Assembly: GCA_963712175.1 (NCBI GenBank)
Contig: CAVQGZ010000007.1
Coordinates: 62,001-126,000, forward strand
Length of the DNA stretch: 64,000 nt
From: CAVQGZ01 sp963712175
Lineage (GTDB): Bacteria; Actinomycetota; Actinomycetes; Jiangellales; Jiangellaceae
Direction of reading: 5' to 3'
The notes beneath the pieces are model-generated. The model was not told where the DNA came from, searched no databases, and saw only the letters and a list, made by a program, of their open reading frames with translations. A program made the translations under genes and the position numbers. This document shows positions 41,841-49,887 of this stretch, one piece after another; the stretch's first letter is position 1; each line of letters starts with the position of its first letter.

Positions 41841-43478
41841 GTGACGAACCTGGTCATCCACCACCACCTGTCCGACAGGGCTTCACTCGACAGCGCGCTC
41901 GTGGCGGCATGGGACGACGCCGCGGGCGTCTCCGTCGCCGACGTCCACCTGCTCGGTGGCGGCCCGCGACACCAGGACGCCGCGCTGGTGCTCGTGGACC
42001 ACGTCGCGTCCGACGACGAGGCCGAGCTCGTCGCAGCAGCAGTGCTCGACCTGGCGCAACGCGTCCCGACCCTGGTGCTCGGCGCTGCGCTGACCATGCT
42101 GCCCGCGGTGGCTGAAGCCAGCGGTGTCGACCACGGTGAGTGGACGCCACGGCACGAGGTGCGAGTCCGCCCTGAGCCGGGCGTGGACCCACGTCGCCTG
42201 GGGGACCTGCTTCTCGCCGAGAGGTTGCTGATCGCGGAGAAGATCGCCGACGACGTCGTGACGCTGGCCACGGCCAACGTCGCCTATGTCGAGCACCCCG
42301 CGGTGACGTGGCGCCAGAGCAGCGGACTGGCCGCGCTGCTTGTCGACGGGGCACCCGACACCTGGCAGGACCGCGAGCTGCTCCGGTTCGTGGGCCACGT
42401 GCTCGGCGTCGTCGGCGGCCGCCGAGACGCCGGGGACGTCCGTGTCGGGATGATCGGATACGGCGCGATCGGCCACGAGCACGCCTTGGCAGTGCGGGCC
42501 GTGCCCGGCCTTGCCCTGGCGGCCGTGAGCGACCTCAGCCCCGCTCGCGTGGACGTGGCGCGGTCGGTGTCCACCGACGTCCGCGGGTACACCGACTCAG
42601 ACGACCTTCTGGCAGACGCCGAGGTCGACCTGGTCGTCGTCTCCACCCCACCGAACACGCACGGCTACTGGGCCAAGCGAGCCCTCGACGCCGGCAAGCA
42701 CGTCGTGCTGGAGAAGCCGATGGCCCTGAGCACACTGGAGTGTGACGAGGTCATCGAGCAGGCTGCGCGAGCCGACCGGCTCGTGGTGGTCTACCAGAAC
42801 AGGAGGTTCGACCCCGACTACCTGGCCATGCGGCGTCTCGTGCGGGCGGGCGCCGTCGGTCAGCTGTTCCACGTGGAGTCGTTCGTCGGCGGGTTCGGCC
42901 ATCCCTGCAACTACTGGCACTCCGACGCCGCAGTCTCCGGCGGCGCTATCTTCGACTGGGGCTCGCACTACATCGACCAGCTGCTCGATTTGATGCCTGG
43001 CGAGATCGCTCACGTGGTCGCGGCGAACCACAAGCGGGTCTGGCACGACGTCACGAACGCCGACCACTCGCGGGTCACGATCCAGTTCGCCGACGGCCGC
43101 CAGGCCGACTTCATCCACTCCGACCTCGCCGCAGCACCCAAGCCCAAGTGGTGGGCCCTCGGAACGGCCGGTGCGATCCGCGGTGACTGGCGGCAGGAGA
43201 AGGTCGTCGCGCGCAGCGCGATCGGAACTCTGGACGAGGACCTTCTGGCGCTTGCCGACTCGCCGGCGTGCATGACCCTGCACTCGGCCGACGGGTCGGT
43301 CACTGAGCTCGCTGCCCCTCCAGCGCCGGCGCACACGTTCCACCGTGAGCTGGCCGACTACCTGCACCGCGGACTTCCGATGAGCGTCACGGCCGGTCAG
43401 AGTCGTCGTGTCGTGGCCGTCATGGAGGCTGCCGAGAGGTCGGCGGCCACCGGGTCGATGCCCACGGAGCTGGCATGA
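41841..43478 (+). CDS. Two-domain protein: ThuA-like domain fused to Gfo/Idh/MocA oxidoreductase
   Basis: A 545-aa protein. Residues ~1-190 look like a diverged ThuA/class I amidotransferase-like domain (start TNLVIHHHLSD; end EHPAVTWRQSSGLAALLVDGAPDTW, recalling the ThuA C-terminal strand). From ~195 a complete Gfo/Idh/MocA enzyme follows: Rossmann motif MIGYGAIG, VVVSTPPNTH, and the catalytic EKPMAL with Lys; C-terminal FDWGSHYIDQLLDLMP. ThuA and Gfo/Idh genes are often neighbours in sugar catabolism, so a fusion is plausible. Substrate unknown. The stop overlaps the next Gfo/Idh gene, so the two probably act together. Confidence 0.82.
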   Translation: MTNLVIHHHLSDRASLDSALVAAWDDAAGVSVADVHLLGGGPRHQDAALVLVDHVASDDEAELVAAAVLDLAQRVPTLVLGAALTMLPAVAEASGVDHGEWTPRHEVRVRPEPGVDPRRLGDLLLAERLLIAEKIADDVVTLATANVAYVEHPAVTWRQSSGLAALLVDGAPDTWQDRELLRFVGHVLGVVGGRRDAGDVRVGMIGYGAIGHEHALAVRAVPGLALAAVSDLSPARVDVARSVSTDVRGYTDSDDLLADAEVDLVVVSTPPNTHGYWAKRALDAGKHVVLEKPMALSTLECDEVIEQAARADRLVVVYQNRRFDPDYLAMRRLVRAGAVGQLFHVESFVGGFGHPCNYWHSDAAVSGGAIFDWGSHYIDQLLDLMPGEIAHVVAANHKRVWHDVTNADHSRVTIQFADGRQADFIHSDLAAAPKPKWWALGTAGAIRGDWRQEKVVARSAIGTLDEDLLALADSPACMTLHSADGSVTELAAPPAPAHTFHRELADYLHRGLPMSVTAGQSRRVVAVMEAAERSAATGSMPTELA

Positions 43479-44437
43479 CCGCCCCGGTGCGCTGGGGCTT
43501 CATCGGCGCCGGCTGGATCGCCCATCGAGCACTAGGGCCCGCCGTGCACTGCGCGGATGGTGCGACGCTGCAGGCCGCGGCTGCCCGCGACCTCGAGCGC
43601 GCCCGGTCGCTGAGCCCAGCCGGCGACGTGTACGACACCTACGAGGCGCTGCTCACCGACGACGACGTCGAGGCGGTCTACATCTGTCTGAGCAACGACG
43701 CGCACCGGCCGTGGGCCGTGCGGGCCCTTCAAGCCGGCAAGCATGTGCTGTGCGAGAAGCCGTTGGGGCTGACCGCCGACGAGGTCCGGCAGATGGCCGA
43801 CGCCGCAACCGCGAACGACCGGCTGCTCGTCGAGGCGACCTGGTCGCGCTGGCATCCGCGGACACAGCGAGCGCAGGCGATGATCGCCACCGGTGCTCTC
43901 GGTCACGTCCAGTCCGTCGATGCCGGGTTCACGTTCATGGGGGTCCCGGAGGGCAACTACCGGCTCGATCCGGCCAAGGGCGGCGGGGCCCTGTACGACA
44001 TCGGCCCCTACAGCGTCGGGGCCGTGCTCTGGGCCCTGCCCCACGGCGAGGTCGAGGTCGACTCGGTCGACGTCGTCCGGCACGAGTCGGGTGTCGACCT
44101 GACGACACAGTCGACCCTGCGGGTCGCCGGCGTGCCGGCCACGGCACGCACGTCCGTGGCCGAGGACCACGGCGAGTGGGTGAGGGTGGTCGGCGACGAG
44201 GCGACCATGGTGCTGCAGACGCCGGCTCACACGAGCTGGCTGGCGCCGGCGACGTTGTCCGTGCTCGAGGCCGACGCGGACATGTCGCTGCAGTTCCCAC
44301 CCGTCGACCCGTACCAAGTGATGGTCGAGCACGTGAGCCGCGCCATCCGCGGCGACGAGTCGGCCTACGTGCTGCCGCTGGCGGAGTCGCTGCGCGTGGC
44401 CTCCGCTCTCGACGCCATTCGGGCGGCCAGTCGGTGA
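43475..44437 (+). CDS. Gfo/Idh/MocA family oxidoreductase
   Basis: A 320-aa NAD(P)-dependent dehydrogenase for a sugar, cyclitol or related alcohol. FIGAGWIAHR is the cofactor site, VYICLSNDAH and the catalytic CEKPLGLTADE follow, and the C-terminal domain has GGGALYDIGPYSV. The ATG at 43475 overlaps the stop of the preceding fusion gene, and its own stop overlaps the DUF445 start, so the three genes form one unit. Confidence 0.88.
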   Translation: MTAPVRWGFIGAGWIAHRALGPAVHCADGATLQAAAARDLERARSLSPAGDVYDTYEALLTDDDVEAVYICLSNDAHRPWAVRALQAGKHVLCEKPLGLTADEVRQMADAATANDRLLVEATWSRWHPRTQRAQAMIATGALGHVQSVDAGFTFMGVPEGNYRLDPAKGGGALYDIGPYSVGAVLWALPHGEVEVDSVDVVRHESGVDLTTQSTLRVAGVPATARTSVAEDHGEWVRVVGDEATMVLQTPAHTSWLAPATLSVLEADADMSLQFPPVDPYQVMVEHVSRAIRGDESAYVLPLAESLRVASALDAIRAASR

Positions 44438-45720
44438 GCGCGGCGCCGAGCCTGGCCATCCCCCGCGGGCTGCAGAGCGCCGACCAGCAGCGGCGCCGCG
44501 ACCTGCGCCGGATGAAGCTCATCGCCACCGGGCTGATCGTGCTCGCGGCGGTCGTCTACCTGGTCGCCGCCCGGTGGGAGCGCTCCGGCGGGCCCGAGTG
44601 GGTCGGCTACCTGGCCGCGGCCGCCGAGGCGGGCATGATCGGCGGGCTCGCCGACTGGTTCGCGGTGACGGCCCTCTTCAAGCACCCCCTGGGCCTGCCC
44701 ATCCCGCACACCGCCATCATCCCGCGGAAGAAGGACCAGCTCGGCGACAGCCTGTCCACGTTCGTCGGCGAGAACTTCCTGCAGGCCGCCAGCGTTCGGG
44801 CCCGCATCGACGCCGTCGACATCGCTCCGCGCGTTGGCGACTGGCTCGTCAGGACCGAGAACGCCACCCGAGTATCCGACGAGATCGCCGCCTGGGCACG
44901 TGGGGGACTTCGCATCCTGGGCGACCGTGACGTCCGGGCCAGCGTCGAGTTCGCCGTGATGAGGCGCCTGGCGACGATGGACGTCAGCCAGCCGCTGGGC
45001 AAGCTCCTCGCCCAAGTCGTGGCCGACGGAGCCCACCACGGGCTCGTGGACGTCATCGTCGACCGCACCTGGCTGTGGCTGCGCGACAACAGGAGCACCG
45101 TCCTGCGGACCGTCGCAGGCCAGGCACCCGGGTGGTCGCCCCGCTTCGTGGACGACCTGGTCGCCGAACGCATCTACGGCGAGATCATCCGCGTCGCCAC
45201 CGAGGTGCGCGACGACCCGCAGCACGAGATCCGGGGGACGCTCGACCGGCTGCTGGCGAACCTCGCCGTCGACCTGCAGTACGACGCCGGGACGATCCAT
45301 CGAGTCGAACGGGCCCGCGACGAGCTGCTCACCCATCCGGGCGCCAGCGGCCTGCTGGACTACCTCTGGACGTCTGCGCAGCAGAGCCTTGCCGACATGG
45401 TGGAGGACCCCGACAGCGGCCTGCGCGCCCAGCTCACCGATGAGCTGGTGAAGCTCGGCACCTCGCTGCAGAGCGACCCAGGGCTGGCGGCCAAGGTGAA
45501 CCGCTGGGTCTCCGACGCCGTCGTCCACGTCGTGACGTCCTACCGCGACGATGTGACCGCCGTCATCTCCGACACCGTGCGGGCCTGGGACGCCGAGGAG
45601 ACCTCACAACGGATCGAGCTGCACGTCGGACGAGACCTGCAGTTCATCCGCATCAACGGGTTCGTCGTCGGGGCTCTTGTCGGCATCGCCATCCATGGGC
45701 TGACCGTGACGTTCCTGTAG
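44434..45720 (+). CDS. DUF445 family membrane protein
   Basis: A 428-aa protein of the DUF445 (YheB/YjiN-like) family. One or two hydrophobic segments occur near the N-terminus (KLIATGLIVLAAVVYLVAA; GMIGGLADWFAVTALFKHPLG, the family signature) and one at the C-terminus (FVVGALVGIAIHGLTVTFL), with a long helical middle. Function is unknown. The GTG at 44434 overlaps the preceding stop. Repeat R3 begins 15 bp after its own stop. Confidence 0.87.
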   Translation: MSAAPSLAIPRGLQSADQQRRRDLRRMKLIATGLIVLAAVVYLVAARWERSGGPEWVGYLAAAAEAGMIGGLADWFAVTALFKHPLGLPIPHTAIIPRKKDQLGDSLSTFVGENFLQAASVRARIDAVDIAPRVGDWLVRTENATRVSDEIAAWARGGLRILGDRDVRASVEFAVMRRLATMDVSQPLGKLLAQVVADGAHHGLVDVIVDRTWLWLRDNRSTVLRTVAGQAPGWSPRFVDDLVAERIYGEIIRVATEVRDDPQHEIRGTLDRLLANLAVDLQYDAGTIHRVERARDELLTHPGASGLLDYLWTSAQQSLADMVEDPDSGLRAQLTDELVKLGTSLQSDPGLAAKVNRWVSDAVVHVVTSYRDDVTAVISDTVRAWDAEETSQRIELHVGRDLQFIRINGFVVGALVGIAIHGLTVTFL

Positions 45721-45734
45721 GCCAAGGTCGCGAC

Positions 45735-45817
45735 ATGGATGGAGCCGACGGCCCACGTCATGCCTGATCGATGGAGCGGACGGTGCGCTCAGCGCACCAC
45801 CACGTCCACCCACGCCC
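45735..45817 (+). repeat. Dispersed 3'-end repeat, copy R3
   Basis: Third copy, plus orientation, in the 106 bp between the convergent DUF445 and rbpA stops. The core hairpin is perfect: GGTGCGC (45782-45788), TCA loop, GCGCACC (45792-45798). GGAGCC, TGAT and the downstream TCCACC block are at the same spacing as in the other copies. The outer stem is the least complete of the four. Confidence 0.88.
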
Positions 45818-45826
45818 CGGCAGGCC

Positions 45827-46168
45827 TCAGAACTGGGTGCGCGCCCGCAACGTCTCGAGGGCCTCCTCGAGGATCTGGGCACCGTCCTCGTCGGAACGGC
45901 GCTCCTTCACGTAGGCCAGATGGGTCTTGTACGGCTCGATCTTCGGCGCGGGGGGCGGGTTGTCGGAGTCCTGTCCCGCCGGCAGGCCGCACTTGGGGCA
46001 GTCCCACTGCTCGGGGATCTCGGCGTCGTGCGCGAACGGATGCTCGGCCGCATGCCCGTTGGCGCAGTAGAAGGCCACGTAGACGCGGGACTCGAGCTCC
46101 CCTCGCTCGGTCTCCCCCATCGGACCCGCGCCGACCCGGCTGCCTCGAATCGCACTGCCACCCGCCAT
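45827..46168 (-). CDS. rbpA: RbpA, RNA polymerase-binding transcription activator
   Basis: A 113-aa actinobacterial protein that binds sigma and promoter DNA and stabilises open complexes. The N-terminal GSAIRGSRVGAGPMGE is the conserved tail, and cysteines CANGH and WDCPKCG mark the core. The ATG at 46168 gives the canonical MAGGSAIRG start. A TAGCAT hexamer lies 7 nt upstream, and a tandem palindromic repeat lies further upstream. Confidence 0.97.
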   Translation of the reverse strand: MAGGSAIRGSRVGAGPMGETERGELESRVYVAFYCANGHAAEHPFAHDAEIPEQWDCPKCGLPAGQDSDNPPPAPKIEPYKTHLAYVKERRSDEDGAQILEEALETLRARTQF

Positions 46169-46175
46169 GGCCGCG

Positions 46176-46181
46176 ATGCTA
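46176..46181 (-). promoter_or_regulatory. Putative -10 hexamer of leaderless rbpA transcript
   Basis: TAGCAT on the minus strand, ending 7 nt before the ATG at 46168. Confidence 0.42.
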
Positions 46182-46246
46182 CATAGCGCGGTAGGCGAAC
46201 CCACGCAGCCCCGTGCGCCAGAGCCGCCACAGCCGTCTCAGCGGGC

Positions 46247-46312
46247 GGGGATGGCCCGGCTGCCGGGGAGGCCCGGCTGCCGGGGATGGCCCGGCTGCCG
46301 GGGATGGCTCGG
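46247..46312. repeat. 18-bp tandem repeat, each unit a small palindrome
   Basis: Units at 46247-46264, 46265-46281 (one base shorter), 46282-46299 and a partial at 46300-46312 share GGGGATGGCCCGGCTGCC. Each junction forms CCCGGC-T-GCCGGG, a 6-bp arm palindrome, at 46255, 46272 and 46290. The array sits just after the secG stop and about 80 bp upstream of rbpA. Confidence 0.88.
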
Positions 46313-46313
46313 G

Positions 46314-46544
46314 TCAGGCTTGGGCCAGCAGGCTGGCAGCCACGATGCTGGCGGCCCACACGACGCCGACGGCCACGGTGATGCGGTCGAGGTTGCGCTC
46401 TGCGATGGATGACCCGCCGAGGGAGGTCGATACCCCGCCGCCGAACATGTCGGAGAGCCCCCCGCCCTTGCCCTTGTGCAGCAGCACCAGAAGCAGCAGG
46501 AGAAGGCTGGTCACGACCAGCAGAATCTGGAACAGCAGCAGCAT
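46314..46544 (-). CDS. secG: SecG, preprotein translocase subunit
   Basis: A 76-aa two-helix membrane protein of the SecYEG channel. The first helix is long and leucine-rich; the loop LHKGKGGGLSDMFGGG is diagnostic; the second helix is VGVVWAASIVAASLLA. It is downstream of tpiA with a terminator-like hairpin between, the standard gap-pgk-tpiA-secG order of actinobacteria. Confidence 0.96.
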   Translation of the reverse strand: MLLLFQILLVVTSLLLLLLVLLHKGKGGGLSDMFGGGVSTSLGGSSIAERNLDRITVAVGVVWAASIVAASLLAQA

Positions 46545-46570
46545 GTGTGTGAGGGCCTTCGACAGCGGGA

Positions 46571-46607
46571 GCGGGTCCTGGCCTGCCTAGGGTACGCCAG
46601 GACCCGC
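46571..46607 (-). terminator. Hairpin between tpiA and secG
   Basis: Perfect 12-bp arms GCGGGTCCTGGC (46571-46582) and GCCAGGACCCGC (46596-46607) with a 13-nt loop, 19 nt after the tpiA stop. It probably ends or attenuates the glycolytic transcript before secG. Confidence 0.7.
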
Positions 46608-46626
46608 GGCCCGTGCCGCCGGGCGA

Positions 46627-47406
46627 TCAGCCGTTGCGGTAGCGGATGATCGAGACGAAGTCCTCCGCGTCGAGGCTGGCGCCGCCGATGAGGGCCCCGT
46701 CCACGTCAGGCTGCGCCATGATCGAGGCGGCGTTCGCGCCCTTCACCGACCCGCCGTACTGGATGCGCACCCCGTCGGCCAGCGCTGTCGAGTAAAGCTC
46801 GGCCAGGCGGGCGCGGATGGCTCCGCACATCTCCTGCGCGTCCTCCGGCGTGGCCGTGAGGCCGGTCCCGATCGCCCAGACCGGCTCGTAGGCGATCACG
46901 ATGCGCTCGGCCTGCTCGGCGGGGATGCCCGTCAGACCACCGTCGAGCTGGGACAGCGTGTGCTCGACGTGCGTGCCAGCCTCGCGGATCTCCTTCTCCT
47001 CGCCGATGCACAGGATCGGTACGAGGTCATGGCGGTAGGCCGCGGCGACCTTGCTGTTCACCACCTCGTCCGTCTCGTCGTGGTACGTGCGTCGCTCGGA
47101 GTGGCCGACAACAGCGTAGGTGCAGCCGAGCTTCGCCAGCATGGAGCCGCTGACCTCGCCCGTGAAGGCGCCGGAGTCGTGGGCGGAGATGTCCTGGCTG
47201 CCGTAGGCGATGCGGATCTTGTCCGCGTCCACCAGCGTCTGCACCGACCGGATGTCGGTGAACGGCACCATCACACCCACCTCGACCGCCTCGTAGTCGT
47301 CATCCTTGAGGCTGAACGAGATCGCCTGGACGTGCGCGATCGCCTCCAGATGGTTCAGGTTCATCTTCCAGTTGCCCGCCATGAAGGGCATGCGTGCGTG
47401 GGCCAT
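46627..47406 (-). CDS. tpiA: Triosephosphate isomerase
   Basis: A 259-aa TIM barrel interconverting dihydroxyacetone phosphate and glyceraldehyde 3-phosphate. Catalytic residues are visible: Lys in GNWKMN, His in VGHSERR, Glu in IAYEPVWAIGTG, with the phosphate loop near YGGSVKG. It starts 3 bp after the pgk stop. Confidence 0.97.
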   Translation of the reverse strand: MAHARMPFMAGNWKMNLNHLEAIAHVQAISFSLKDDDYEAVEVGVMVPFTDIRSVQTLVDADKIRIAYGSQDISAHDSGAFTGEVSGSMLAKLGCTYAVVGHSERRTYHDETDEVVNSKVAAAYRHDLVPILCIGEEKEIREAGTHVEHTLSQLDGGLTGIPAEQAERIVIAYEPVWAIGTGLTATPEDAQEMCGAIRARLAELYSTALADGVRIQYGGSVKGANAASIMAQPDVDGALIGGASLDAEDFVSIIRYRNG

Positions 47407-47409
47407 GGG

Positions 47410-48600
47410 TCAGTCCTCCAGTGCTGCGAGTCCGGGAAGGGTCTTGCCTTCGAGAAGCTCCAGGCTGGCCCCACCACCGGTGGAGATGTGGCCGAAGCCG
47501 GCTTCGAGGTCGAGCTGTCGGACGGCGGCTGCAGAGTCGCCGCCACCCACGACCGAGAGGCCGTCGATCTCGCTGATCGCCTTGGCGACCTCCAGGGTTC
47601 CGGTGGCGAACTGGGCGAACTCGAACACGCCCATGGGCCCGTTCCAGACCACCGTCTTGGCGTCGACGATCTTCGACCGGAACAGCTCGATCGTCTCAGG
47701 ACCGATGTCCAGGCCCATCTGGTCAGCGGGGATGGCATCGGCCGCGACGACCTGGCCTGTTGCGTCAGCACTGAACTCGGGTGCGACCATGACATCAACC
47801 GGCAGGACGATCTGGACGCCGTTCGCCTGCGCCGTGCGCAGGTAGCCCTCGACGGTCGGGAGCTGCTCGGTCTCCAGCAGCGACGCACCGACCTCGTAGC
47901 CCTGTGCCTTGAGGAACGTGAAGCACATGCCACCGCCGATGAGCAACCGGTCGACCTTGTCCAGCAGGTTGTCGATGACCCCCAGCTTGTCGGACACCTT
48001 CGAGCCGCCGAGGACGACGACGTACGGGCGGTCCGGGTCGGTGAGCACCTTGCCGAACGCTTGCACCTCCTTGAGCACGAGGGGCCCGGCGGCGTGCGGG
48101 AGGCGTTCGGCGATATCGGTGACCGAGGCCTGCTTGCGGTGGCTGACCCCGAACCCGTCGTTGACGTAGGCGTCACCGAGAGCAGCCAGCTCGTCAGCGA
48201 ACGATCCGCGCTCGGCGTCGTCCTTGCTCGTCTCACCCTTGTTGAAGCGCAGGTTCTCCAGCAGTGCGACGCTGCCGTCGGCCAGCCCGGCCACGACGCT
48301 CTGCGCGGAGTCGCCGACCGTGTCGGCGGCGAACGCGACGTCAGCGCCCAAGAGCTCGGAGAGACGAGCCGCGACGGGAGCAAGGGAGTACTCGGGCTTG
48401 GGCTCGCCCTTCGGTCGACCGAGGTGGGCCATGACGACGACCTTGGCGCCGCCGTCACGAAGCTGGTTGATGCCGGGCAGGGCCGCCCGGATGCGGCCGT
48501 CGTCGGTGATGGTCTGCCCGTCGAGCGGGACGTTGAAATCAGCCCGGACGAGGACCCGCTTGCCGCGGAGATCCCCCAGGCTCTCGATGGTGGCTACCAC
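47410..48600 (-). CDS. pgk: Phosphoglycerate kinase
   Basis: A 396-aa glycolytic kinase transferring phosphate from 1,3-bisphosphoglycerate to ADP. RADFNVPLDG and HLGRPKGEP mark the N-domain; LGGSKVSDK and the C-terminal GGGDSAAAV the nucleotide side. The GTG at 48600 has GAGAGGA upstream and gives the usual N-terminus; the frame runs on to 48783 without homology. It follows gap after a strong terminator hairpin. Confidence 0.96.
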   Translation of the reverse strand: MVATIESLGDLRGKRVLVRADFNVPLDGQTITDDGRIRAALPGINQLRDGGAKVVVMAHLGRPKGEPKPEYSLAPVAARLSELLGADVAFAADTVGDSAQSVVAGLADGSVALLENLRFNKGETSKDDAERGSFADELAALGDAYVNDGFGVSHRKQASVTDIAERLPHAAGPLVLKEVQAFGKVLTDPDRPYVVVLGGSKVSDKLGVIDNLLDKVDRLLIGGGMCFTFLKAQGYEVGASLLETEQLPTVEGYLRTAQANGVQIVLPVDVMVAPEFSADATGQVVAADAIPADQMGLDIGPETIELFRSKIVDAKTVVWNGPMGVFEFAQFATGTLEVAKAISEIDGLSVVGGGDSAAAVRQLDLEAGFGHISTGGGASLELLEGKTLPGLAALED

Positions 48601-48662
48601 TGCGTTGTCCTCTCTGATCCTGCGTCGCGAACGTGCGGCGCGGACGGTCCGGTGGTGCTGAC

Positions 48663-48704
48663 ATGACGCGTCCGAGGGACCCGCGGGGCCCTCGGACGCG
48701 TCAT
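48663..48704 (-). terminator. Very stable hairpin between gap and pgk
   Basis: Perfect 16-bp arms, ATGACGCGTCCGAGGG (48663-48678) and its complement (48689-48704), with a 10-nt loop, 22 nt after the gap stop. Read-through into pgk-tpiA would be reduced, allowing higher gap expression or a separate pgk promoter. Confidence 0.8.
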
Positions 48705-48725
48705 AGGTGTCGGCGTGCTGCGCTG

Positions 48726-49733
48726 TTACAGGTTGTCGCCGACCAGCTCGGAGATGTCGATGAGGCGGTTGCTGTAGCCCCACTCGTTGTCGTACCAGCC
48801 GAGCACCTTGGCGGTGGTGCCGATGACCTTGGTGCTGAGCGCGTCGACGGTCACGGACGCCGGCGACGTCACGATGTCGCTGGAGACGATCGGGTCCTCG
48901 GTGTAGACCAGCTTGCCGGCCAGCGCGCCGGACTCCGACGCCGCCTTGAACGCCGCGTTGATCTCCTCGGCCGTACCCTCCCGGCTCATCTCGAAGGTGA
49001 GGTCCGTGGCCGATCCGGTCGGCGTCGGCACGCGCATGGCGTAGCCGTCGAGCTTGCCCTTCATCTCAGGGATGACCAGGCCGATCGCGGCGGCAGCACC
49101 GGTGGACGTCGGGATCATGTTCGTCGCCGCGGCGCGTGCCCGACGCAGGTCGGAGTGCGCGAAGTCGAGCACCGGCTGGTCGTTGGTGTAGGCGTGGATG
49201 GTGGTCATCAGGCCACGCTCGATGCCGACGCTGTCCAGGAGCGCGCGCACCATGGGCGCCAGGCAGTTGGTCGTGCAGGAGGCGTTGGAGATGACGTTCA
49301 TCGTGGCGGGGTCGTAGTCGCCGTCGTTGATGCCCATCACGAAGGTGCCGTCGACGTCCTTGGCAGGTGCAGAGATGATGACCTTCTTGGCTCCGCCGTC
49401 CAGGTGCGGCTGGCACTGCGGGCCCGTGCGGAACACGCCGGTCGACTCGATGACGACGTCCGCGCCGATGTCGCCCCAGCCGATCTGAGCGGGGTCGCGC
49501 TCGGCGCTGGCGTGGATCGTCTTTCCGTCCACATACAGGTTGCTGTCGTCGTAGGTGACCTCCCGGCCGAAGGGGCCGAGGATGGAGTCGTACTTGAGCA
49601 GGTGCGCGAGCGTCTTGTTGTCGGTCAGGTCGTTGATGCCGACGATCTCGACGTCAGACCCGGCCGCGTAGACCGCACGCAGGTAGTTGCGTCCGATTCG
49701 GCCGAAGCCGTTGATACCGACCCGTACAGTCAC
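48726..49733 (-). CDS. gap: Glyceraldehyde-3-phosphate dehydrogenase, type I
   Basis: A 335-aa NAD-dependent glycolytic enzyme. INGFGRIGR is the cofactor site, the catalytic Cys is in SNASCTTNCLAP, the partner His is in TIHAYTNDQP, and WYDNEWGYS is near the C-terminus. It is the first gene of gap-pgk-tpiA-secG. Confidence 0.97.
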   Translation of the reverse strand: MTVRVGINGFGRIGRNYLRAVYAAGSDVEIVGINDLTDNKTLAHLLKYDSILGPFGREVTYDDSNLYVDGKTIHASAERDPAQIGWGDIGADVVIESTGVFRTGPQCQPHLDGGAKKVIISAPAKDVDGTFVMGINDGDYDPATMNVISNASCTTNCLAPMVRALLDSVGIERGLMTTIHAYTNDQPVLDFAHSDLRRARAAATNMIPTSTGAAAAIGLVIPEMKGKLDGYAMRVPTPTGSATDLTFEMSREGTAEEINAAFKAASESGALAGKLVYTEDPIVSSDIVTSPASVTVDALSTKVIGTTAKVLGWYDNEWGYSNRLIDISELVGDNL

Positions 49734-49773
49734 AGTCAGACCTTTCTGCCGGCGCCGGGGCCGGCGGTGACAG

Positions 49774-49794
49774 GGACCGGGTCGTTCCCGGTCC
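49774..49794. terminator. Hairpin between whiA and gap
   Basis: Perfect 8-bp arms GGACCGGG (49774-49781) and CCCGGTCC (49787-49794), 5-nt loop. It lies 93 nt past the whiA stop and 40 nt before the gap start, so it may end the whiA transcript or lie in the gap leader. Confidence 0.5.
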
Positions 49795-49887
49795 GTGCTG
49801 GAAGAAGTGGCGTTCGTCGCTCACCTCAGACACTAGGACAGCGGCGTTGCGCGCGTCCCCCGTTCGCACCGATCCACGTGCCCTCGG

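Noticed and set aside
46247..46312. Possible CRISPR array
   Set aside because: The repeat units abut without spacers and are 18 bp; this is a simple tandem repeat. No cas gene is nearby.
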